Source: Dehalococcoidia bacterium (lineage in GTDB: Bacteria > Chloroflexota > Dehalococcoidia > Dehalococcoidales > JAUXAE01). Taken from it: a stretch of DNA of 11,094 bases. The notes below the pieces were generated by a model that searched no databases, was not told the origin of the DNA, and saw only the letters and a list, made by a program, of their open reading frames with translations. Location: positions 1-11,094 of the forward strand of contig DAOUZU010000022.1 in NCBI GenBank assembly GCA_030665535.1, in the 5' to 3' direction. A program made the position numbers and the translations under genes. Below are positions 7,121 to 11,094 of the stretch, piece after piece (the stretch's first letter is position 1; each line of letters begins with the position of its first letter).

Positions 7121-7351
7121 CTATTCGACCTCAATCTTGGTCTTGGCCTTCTTCCCTTTAGGCTTGGTCTGCTCCTCCGTCTTTTCGATGGCCTTGTCCA
7201 CCATTTTGCGGATGGCCACCAGCACATCTTTCTTGGTCGTCATCAGGCGCTGCTTGGTCTCGCTGGACATCTTGGGGAAGTCCGGTGATTTAAAGCGTAT
7301 CACCACCTCCCCGTTGGGACGGTGCTCTACCTCAAAAAAGCTGTCACCCAT
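7121..7351 (-). CDS. small charged protein downstream of the ArsA-type ATPase
   Basis: A 76-residue soluble protein: an N-terminal half likely to form two strands (FFEVEHRP, EVVIRFKSPDF), a central helix (residues 29-60) and a lysine-rich tail (KPKGKKAKTKIEVE). I do not recognise the family. GGGAGGT lies 7 bases upstream of the ATG. It begins 18 bases after the stop of the ATPase gene, so the pair is almost certainly one operon. This suggests a partner or accessory role for the ATPase (inference). Confidence 0.75.
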   Translation of the reverse strand: MGDSFFEVEHRPNGEVVIRFKSPDFPKMSSETKQRLMTTKKDVLVAIRKMVDKAIEKTEEQTKPKGKKAKTKIEVE

Positions 7352-7369
7352 TTGCTTACCTCCCTTGGG

Positions 7370-8554
7370 TTACTTCTTTGCTTCCACACTATTGCGCTGG
7401 AATCTTATGCCCAGTGTACCATTATCTATCTTGGCCTCGGTTACGCTTAGCCCGCGCAGGATCTGGGGCAGGACAACGTTCCGCCGGTAGCTAGCCACCT
7501 GAATGTCCAGCTCCTCGTAGCCGTGTTTAAGGGTGACCTTCTCCTTACCGACGAAGGGTAAGGCCAAGTTGAGGATATAGCAGCCGTCCTCTTTCTGGAT
7601 GTCCTGGACGCGCCCCTGGAAAAGGACGCCGGTGGGGTCGGTCTGGCCGTAGATGGCCTCGGCCATCATCTTCAGCATGGGCAGGCCGACGACTTCATTC
7701 TCCATCAGGGGAACGTCCAGTATGGGCAGCGGTGAGAAGCCTTCCTGGATGAGTTGGCGGTACTTCTGCTGGCTGTGCTTCCAGGCCTTGAAGTAGTTAT
7801 CGGTCACCCGTTCCGGGATGATGCGGTTACAGACTACGGCATCGGCGCAGTAGCCGTAGAGGTTGAGATAGGTCAGGTTACGCTGGGCCTCCTTGACGAC
7901 CATCTTCTCCGGGTTGACCACCAGGCGCACCGAAGACTGGGTGCAGTCCGTTAGAAGCTCGCGTATTTTATCTATCTCCCCGAAAAGCTCTTCCACGGCG
8001 CCGAAGACCTCTTTACTGGGCACCGGGATATCGGTGAGGGTTCTGACCACCGGCCGCACCACGGAGGCCACCCTGCGCTGGATGGGGAACATCCGGCTCA
8101 TCCACCAGTGCATCATCTCCGGGAAACTCAGCAGCCGCATCGTCTCCCCGGTGGGGGCGCAGTCGACAATGACCACATCGTGATTGCCCTCCTCCTGATA
8201 GCGGGAGATATAGAGCAAATTGGCCAGCTCCTCCATACCGGGCAGGACGGCCACTTCATCGGCCACTATATCCCCCATCCCCCGCCAGGCCAGCAGGGCG
8301 GCCACGAACTTGCGGATGGTGCCCCAGTAGCTCTCCATAGTCTGGTATATCTCTATCTCCTGCCCCCACAGATTAGGCGAAATCTGCTTTGGATCGTTGC
8401 CCAGCTGGAGATCGAAAGAATCGGAAAGGCTGTGGGCGATATCGGTGCTCAGGATTATGGTCCTGTAGCCCATCTCCGCCGCACGTAGCGCCGTGGCGGC
8501 GGCCACGCTGGTCTTGCCCACGCCGCCTTTACCGGTAAACAGAATTACTCTCAT
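7370..8554 (-). CDS. arsA: ArsA/GET3 (TRC40)-family ATPase with C-terminal HSP20-like domain
   Basis: A 394-residue cytoplasmic ATPase of the deviant-Walker (SIMIBI) class. The P-loop is GKGGVGKTS (8-16) with the signature lysine K9. Switch I is DIAHSLSDS (38-46) and switch II is DCAPTGET (131-138). A helical, methionine-rich segment near residues 144-160 (EMMHWWMSRMF) lies where eukaryotic Get3 has its client-binding helices. Residues about 325-387 form a beta-rich ArsA HSP20-like domain. No arsB, arsD or arsR is nearby, so an arsenite-pump role is not supported; a chaperone or membrane-protein-targeting role is an alternative. The ATG at 8552-8554 starts directly at the P-loop strand. It heads an operon with the small charged protein. 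Confidence 0.93.
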   Translation of the reverse strand: MRVILFTGKGGVGKTSVAAATALRAAEMGYRTIILSTDIAHSLSDSFDLQLGNDPKQISPNLWGQEIEIYQTMESYWGTIRKFVAALLAWRGMGDIVADEVAVLPGMEELANLLYISRYQEEGNHDVVIVDCAPTGETMRLLSFPEMMHWWMSRMFPIQRRVASVVRPVVRTLTDIPVPSKEVFGAVEELFGEIDKIRELLTDCTQSSVRLVVNPEKMVVKEAQRNLTYLNLYGYCADAVVCNRIIPERVTDNYFKAWKHSQQKYRQLIQEGFSPLPILDVPLMENEVVGLPMLKMMAEAIYGQTDPTGVLFQGRVQDIQKEDGCYILNLALPFVGKEKVTLKHGYEELDIQVASYRRNVVLPQILRGLSVTEAKIDNGTLGIRFQRNSVEAKK

Positions 8555-8581
8555 CCCTCACCCCGCTGGCGCACTACTGCG

Positions 8582-8610
8582 TTGACACTGCACACTTCTC
8601 AAAGTATAAT
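8582..8610 (+). promoter_or_regulatory. perfect consensus sigma70-type promoter of the tRNA cluster
   Basis: TTGACA (8582-8587), exactly 17 bases, TATAAT (8605-8610). The predicted start near 8617 gives a leader of about 39 bases before tRNA-Leu. Confidence 0.88.
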
Positions 8611-8631
8611 CTAGCTGTCAAATAAGTTCAA
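8603..8631 (-). promoter_or_regulatory. arsA promoter overlapping the tRNA promoter
   Basis: On the minus strand: TTGAAC (8631-8626), a 17-base spacer and TATACT (8608-8603). The predicted start near 8596 gives a leader of about 42 bases. Its -10 overlaps the plus-strand TATAAT (8605-8610) in the shared octamer AGTATAAT. Confidence 0.7.
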
Positions 8632-8655
8632 TTCGGCCCTTTCTGAGAGGCCCGT

Positions 8656-8741
8656 GCCGAAGTGGCGGAATGGCAGACGCGCTACGTTCAGGGCGTAGTG
8701 TCCTTAAGGGCGTGTGGGTTCAAATCCCACCTTCGGCACCA
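8656..8741 (+). tRNA. trnL-CAG: tRNA-Leu(CAG)
   Basis: A class II tRNA. The acceptor stem GCCGAAG/CTTCGGC (8656-8662/8731-8737) is perfect, the discriminator is A8738 and CCA is encoded (8739-8741). The anticodon stem CTACG/CGTAG closes a TTCAGGG loop with anticodon CAG at 8689-8691. The long variable arm (8697-8712) and the T arm GTGGG-TTCAAAT-CCCAC confirm leucine class. It is the first gene of a three-tRNA transcript. Confidence 0.97.
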
Positions 8742-8750
8742 TTTTTTCCA

Positions 8751-8827
8751 GCGCTTGTAGCTCAGTTGGATAGAGCGCAGCCCTGCGAAGGCTGAGGCCG
8801 TGGGTTCGAGCCCCGCCAAGCGCGCCA
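8751..8827 (+). tRNA. trnR-GCG: tRNA-Arg(GCG)
   Basis: The acceptor stem is GCGCTTG/CAAGCGC (8751-8757/8817-8823), the discriminator is G8824 and CCA is encoded. The anticodon stem CAGCC/GGCTG closes the loop CTGCGAA with anticodon GCG at 8785-8787. The D loop GTTGGATA carries A20, an arginine identity element, and C35/G36 fit arginine. The T stem GTGGG/CCCGC has one G-U pair. The wobble base is G, whereas most bacteria read CGU/CGC/CGA with an ACG (inosine) anticodon. Confidence 0.95.
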
Positions 8828-8829
8828 CC

Positions 8830-8906
8830 GGGCGGTTAGCTCAGTTGGTTAGAGCACCTGCTTTACACGCAGGGGGTCAGAGGTTCGAGTCCTCTACCGC
8901 CCACCA
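8830..8906 (+). tRNA. trnV-UAC: tRNA-Val(UAC)
   Basis: The acceptor stem is GGGCGGT/ACCGCCC (8830-8836/8896-8902), the discriminator is A8903 and CCA is encoded. The anticodon stem CCTGC/GCAGG closes TTTACAC with anticodon TAC at 8864-8866. The T arm AGAGG-TTCGAGT-CCTCT is perfect. Only 2 bases separate it from the preceding tRNA. Confidence 0.97.
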
Positions 8907-9195
8907 CGTTCAAAGTCTGCGTCATTCCTCCCTTGTTTCTATAAAATTAAGTGCTCTTCAAAGGCTAGCCCAACGCCAGGAAACGCCCAGTGTCAACGCC
9001 CATGGAGCTAGTCACAAAAACCCCATTGACACGACCCCTTTTTTTCACGTACTTTTTCTATCACCCGATTAACAATCACCTATTACTCCTTAACGTATTG
9101 ACAAACCTATGATTAATATTTATAGTACATCTGATTATATTATATAGTATATAGGATTTTATTATCTTCAGCATAAAGATTTAAAAGGATTTAAT
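8907..9195. other. AT-rich intergenic region between the tRNAs and the AT-hook gene
   Basis: No gene is supported in these 289 bases. The region turns AT-rich from about 9105. GTGTCAA (8990-8996) and TTGACAC (9026-9032) could pair, and a T7 run follows at about 9039-9045: a weak terminator candidate for the tRNA transcript. Three AACGCC copies lie at 8972, 8982 and 8995. The right half holds a promoter and an AT palindrome. No repeat of the tRNA-Val 3' end was found. Confidence 0.5.
9098..9126 (+). promoter_or_regulatory. promoter of the AT-hook-like gene
   Basis: TTGACA (9098-9103), a 17-base spacer and TATAGT (9121-9126). The predicted start near 9133 gives a leader of about 62 bases ending in AAAGGAT, 5 bases before the ATG. 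The palindrome TATATA-G-TATATA (9141-9153) lies just downstream of the start, in operator position. Confidence 0.7.
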
Positions 9196-9789
9196 ATGAA
9201 AGGTAGGCGAGGAAGACCACCAATTAAACCGAGTATTAAAACCTTCATATACTTAAAGGCGTTGCGGGAGAGGAATATTCCCAGAGCAGTCCTTGCGTGT
9301 GAATTGCGTGACGTCATAGTTAATAAAATGAACGAGGTACCCCTCTCCGAGGAAACAATTATCAAGCTAATATCATTAGCACGTAATCACCCGCCTAGCC
9401 CCCTTGACAATCCCTTCTCCATAGCCTCTCTGGCTGAACACGACATACCACCAGAGGCTGGACCAGCAATCATATCTATCTACAAGAAATTGGTATCAGA
9501 AAATGAAGGGTTCTCAATCGGAGAGGCTCAATGGGTTGCAAGATTGTACAAGATAATTGAGCCACCAGAGTTAGTCTGGTATTGGGCTAATCTTTATGCG
9601 GAATGGGAAACAATTTCTTGGATGCAAGGAACGACTTTTCATAGCAACGAGTTAGACATAATGATGATGTTGGATGTCTATTATGCTCGAGACAACAGGG
9701 ATATTATAGAATTGTTGGAAATAGACAAAGATGACTATGCTCATATCAGAATCTGGAAATTGGAACGGGCAAAAGCTGCAAGTGATTGA
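9196..9789 (+). CDS. unknown protein with AT-hook-like N-terminus, compositionally foreign
   Basis: A 197-residue soluble protein with no signal or membrane segment. Residues 3-9 (GRRGRPP) match the AT-hook core (RGRP), which in known proteins sits in the minor groove of AT-rich DNA. Two helical blocks follow: about 18-66, with a helix-turn-helix-like spacing, and about 74-123, ending in EAQWVARLYKI. The C-terminal part is acidic and rich in aromatic residues. I have a vague impression of related unnamed proteins in Dehalococcoidia, but cannot name a family. Base and codon use differ from its neighbours: its 13 arginines include four AGA, two CGA and no CGC, while SmpB uses five CGC and none of the other two. 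This suggests recent acquisition. It stands alone between the tRNA cluster and smpB with its own promoter. Confidence 0.8.
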   Translation: MKGRRGRPPIKPSIKTFIYLKALRERNIPRAVLACELRDVIVNKMNEVPLSEETIIKLISLARNHPPSPLDNPFSIASLAEHDIPPEAGPAIISIYKKLVSENEGFSIGEAQWVARLYKIIEPPELVWYWANLYAEWETISWMQGTTFHSNELDIMMMLDVYYARDNRDIIELLEIDKDDYAHIRIWKLERAKAASD

Positions 9790-9951
9790 CTATCTTTCTG
9801 CCGTATTTTACCGCTTTTTATCAATGCTGGCTATAGGTCATTCGTACTAAGCATACTCAAGTATAAATGCCGTTATGGTCTTCGGGACGCTAAGTAGTAT
9901 AATACCGGCCGTTAGCCTAGGCCCTCCTGCCTTAAAATAGCTCAAATGTGG
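9790..9951. other. spacer between the AT-hook gene and smpB
   Basis: No gene is supported. GCCGTA-TTT-TACCGC (9800-9814), with a central mismatch, followed by T5 is a very weak terminator candidate. TATAAT at 9898-9903 lacks a good -35 but could be a second promoter for smpB. Confidence 0.4.
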
Positions 9952-9957
9952 TATAAT
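9949..9957 (+). promoter_or_regulatory. extended -10 promoter giving leaderless smpB
   Basis: TGGTATAAT is an extended -10 (TGn plus perfect TATAAT). It ends 5 bases before the GTG start, so transcription should begin at or within a base or two of the start codon. No usable -35 or ribosome binding site is seen. Confidence 0.65.
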
Positions 9958-9962
9958 TAAGG

Positions 9963-10427
9963 GTGTCAATAAAGACAGTAGCTTCCAACCGCAAGGCCTA
10001 CCACAACTACTTCATCCAGGATGTTATTGAGGCTGGCATCGCCCTTACCGGCACCGAGATTAAGTCTCTCCGCTCCGGCCGGGTAAGCCTGGGGGACGCC
10101 TATGTGAGGCCTGAAAACGGCGAGTTGTGGCTGGTTAACGCCCATATCGCCCGCTATGAGGCCGGCGGCCTCTCCAGCCACGAACCGACCCGGCCACGGA
10201 AGTTGCTGCTGCACCGCAAGGAGATAAACCTTCTCACCGGCAAGGTCAGGGAGAAGGGCCTGGCCCTGCTGGCCGTCAGGGTATATCTCAAGGGCAGCCT
10301 GGCCAAGGTGGGTATAGCCCTGGCCAGGGGTAAAAAGCAGTACGATAAGCGGCAGGCAATAGCCAGCCGTGATGTAGAGAGGGAGATAGGGCGGGCCATG
10401 AAGAACCGCTCCTTTTCCCGTAAATAA
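9963..10427 (+). CDS. smpB: SsrA-binding protein SmpB
   Basis: A 154-residue protein of normal family length. SmpB binds the tRNA-like part of tmRNA and takes it to stalled ribosomes. Diagnostic segments are GIALTGTEIKSLRSGRVSLG (25-44), RPRKLLLHRKEINLL (77-91), a GLALLAVRVYLKG strand and ARGKKQYDKR (121-130). The basic C-terminal tail (AMKNRSFSRK) enters the empty mRNA channel in known SmpB. The GTG at 9963 is the only possible start: an in-frame TAA lies 9 bases upstream, and the next residues match the family N-terminus. It ends 3 bases before tmRNA, so both are likely on one transcript. Confidence 0.98.
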   Translation: MSIKTVASNRKAYHNYFIQDVIEAGIALTGTEIKSLRSGRVSLGDAYVRPENGELWLVNAHIARYEAGGLSSHEPTRPRKLLLHRKEINLLTGKVREKGLALLAVRVYLKGSLAKVGIALARGKKQYDKRQAIASRDVEREIGRAMKNRSFSRK

Positions 10428-10430
10428 TAT

Positions 10431-10784
10431 GGGGACGCGTGGTTTCGACAGGGAAGGTAGGTTACATAATTGCAGGTTGAGGTGGCCGCTACCCTCATTA
10501 AACAAGTGGCACAAAATATCTGGCGAACCTGAAATGGTTCTTGCTGGCTAAAAACAGCTAGCACATTCAACCCGGCCCCACCTCAACGGGCCGGGATTGG
10601 GTGCCGAAATGTTGGGGTGCCATCACCGGGACACCGATAGCGGCGGTGAAAGACTTATCGGTTGGCCTGGCCAAACTCCGTCAGCAGAGGCTGGCCAGGT
10701 GAGATTAAAGAGTTGACTATGCCTGTAGTAGATTCTGGGCCGCCTTTTTTGGACGGGGAGTTCGACTCTCCCCCGTCTCCACCA
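10431..10784 (+). ncRNA. ssrA: tmRNA, tag peptide GEPEMVLAG
   Basis: The 5' end GGGGACG pairs with CGTCTCC (10774-10780, one G-U), followed by A and encoded CCA (10782-10784). TTCGACAGGG follows at the 5' end and the T arm is GGGAG-TTCGACT-CTCCC. The tag frame is GGC (10522) to the TAA at 10549-10551 and reads GEPEMVLAG. Four pseudoknots can be traced. PK1 has loop GCCGCT (10485-10490) pairing AGTGGC (10505-10510). PK2 has stem CCCGGCCC/GGGCCGGG and loop CACCTCAAC (10579-10587) pairing GTTGGGGTG (10611-10619). PK3 has TCACCG/CGGTGA with ACCGATA (10633-10639) pairing TATCGGT (10656-10662). PK4 has CCTGGCC/GGCCAGG with AACTC (10674-10678) pairing GAGTT (10710-10714). It acts with SmpB in rescue of stalled ribosomes. 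Confidence 0.98.
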
Positions 10785-10795
10785 GAAACACGGAC

Positions 10796-10828
10796 GAGCC
10801 GTTGAGTGAAGAACTCAGCGGCTCTTTT
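10796..10828 (+). terminator. rho-independent terminator of smpB-ssrA
   Basis: The stem GAGCCGTTGAGT (10796-10807) pairs with ACTCAGCGGCTC (10813-10824) over 12 base pairs, one of them G-U. The loop is GAAGA and TTTT follows. It lies 11 bases after the tmRNA CCA. Confidence 0.9.
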
Positions 10829-10885
10829 AGTATGCGGATACTAGACTCTTCTCGAGAAACAGCTACCTGGTTGCATTTGAAACTC

Positions 10886-10930
10886 AAACACTAAGGGGAG
10901 CCCTGTTAAGGGCTCCCCTTAGTAGTGTTT
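10886..10930. terminator. long hairpin, possible bidirectional terminator
   Basis: AAACACTAAGGGGAGCCCT (10886-10904), loop GTTA, and AGGGCTCCCCTTAGTAGTGTTT (10909-10930) form a 19-base-pair stem interrupted only by a 3-base bulge (a TAG duplication). The A-rich left flank and T-rich right flank would serve terminators in both directions. It may instead be a dispersed palindromic repeat. Confidence 0.6.
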
Positions 10931-11094
10931 AGACAGACTTGTCCTTAGCCAGTCCTTTGTCGGCGGGCTACCAGTCGCCAAGCTACGGCCAGCAGGATGA
11001 GGGCGGGAAGCCCTGCTTTAAACCTCTTTATCTAGATTGACAAGCTAAATACTATGTTCTATTTCCCGAAAGGACTTGAGCAGTGTCCAGTGAA
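10931..11094. other. right-edge region with a decayed membrane-protein end
   Basis: No intact gene is visible. On the minus strand an open stretch of 28 codons without a start (11031-10948, stop TAA at 10947-10945) encodes a hydrophobic segment, GLPALILLAVAWRLVARR, that resembles a C-terminal membrane anchor. TTGACA on the plus strand at 11037-11042 has only TATTTC at the 17-base distance (11060-11065), so a promoter for a gene beyond the edge is possible but weak. Confidence 0.35.

Noticed and set aside
8972..9000. Three AACGCC direct copies as iterons or an origin
   Set aside because: Copies are only six bases long with uneven spacing (10 and 13) and no initiator gene nearby.
8990..9045. 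Strong terminator for the tRNA transcript
   Set aside because: The only pairing is 7 bases with a 29-base loop and the T run is offset; too weak to call.
8800..9072. 90-codon plus-strand open frame
   Set aside because: Runs through two tRNA genes and has no coding character.
8880..9960. Integration (att) site duplication for the AT-rich gene
   Set aside because: No second copy of the tRNA-Val 3' end or tmRNA 3' end was found by eye, and there is no integrase in the window.
9966..10514. 182-codon minus-strand open frame
   Set aside because: Antisense to smpB and the tmRNA 5' part, both certain.
1..11094. CRISPR array or insertion sequence
   Set aside because: No regularly spaced repeats, transposase motifs or terminal inverted repeats were seen on either strand.

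Overview
The window looks like the chromosome of an uncultured member of the Chloroflexota, most likely a Dehalococcoidia relative. This is an inference. It rests on the GC-rich coding style with good sigma70-type promoters, and on a tmRNA whose tag reads GEPEMVLAG, which closely resembles the GERELVLAG tag I recall for Dehalococcoides. Most of the window is core housekeeping DNA, with one conspicuous AT-rich insertion-like gene.

Layout. Positions 1-3296 (minus) hold most of dnaE, the replicative DNA polymerase III alpha subunit; its C-terminus lies off the left edge. Diverging from it (plus) are a Lit/DUF1461 membrane protein (3482-4183) and an overlapping two-motif CXXCXGXG zinc miniprotein (4170-4370). 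These run head-on into a minus-strand pair: a dimeric alpha/beta-barrel protein (4937-5239) followed by a hemerythrin-like protein (4377-4919). Next on the minus strand are a small lipoprotein (5319-5741) and an FmdB-type zinc ribbon (5851-6084), each with its own near-consensus promoter. A plus-strand lipoprotein esterase (6180-7115) then converges on a minus-strand operon of an ArsA/GET3-type ATPase (7370-8554) and a small charged protein (7121-7351).

RNA block. The arsA promoter shares its -10 region with a perfect consensus plus-strand promoter driving tRNA-Leu(CAG), tRNA-Arg(GCG) and tRNA-Val(UAC). An AT-rich stretch follows, carrying one gene of unknown function with an AT-hook-like N-terminus (9196-9789). 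Then comes the trans-translation pair smpB (9963-10427) and ssrA/tmRNA (10431-10784), separated by only 3 bases, and a rho-independent terminator. The last 270 bases hold a long hairpin and the decayed end of what may have been a membrane-protein gene.

How the genes fit together. smpB and tmRNA form a ribosome-rescue module. The Lit homologue would modify the N-termini of lipoproteins, and two lipoproteins are encoded within 3 kb of it. The hemerythrin pair suggests oxygen or NO handling. The features most worth a second look are the Lit homologue, the GCG-anticodon tRNA-Arg, the shared-(-10) divergent promoter, the apparently leaderless smpB and the AT-rich AT-hook gene. I found no CRISPR array, IS element or complete mobile element.
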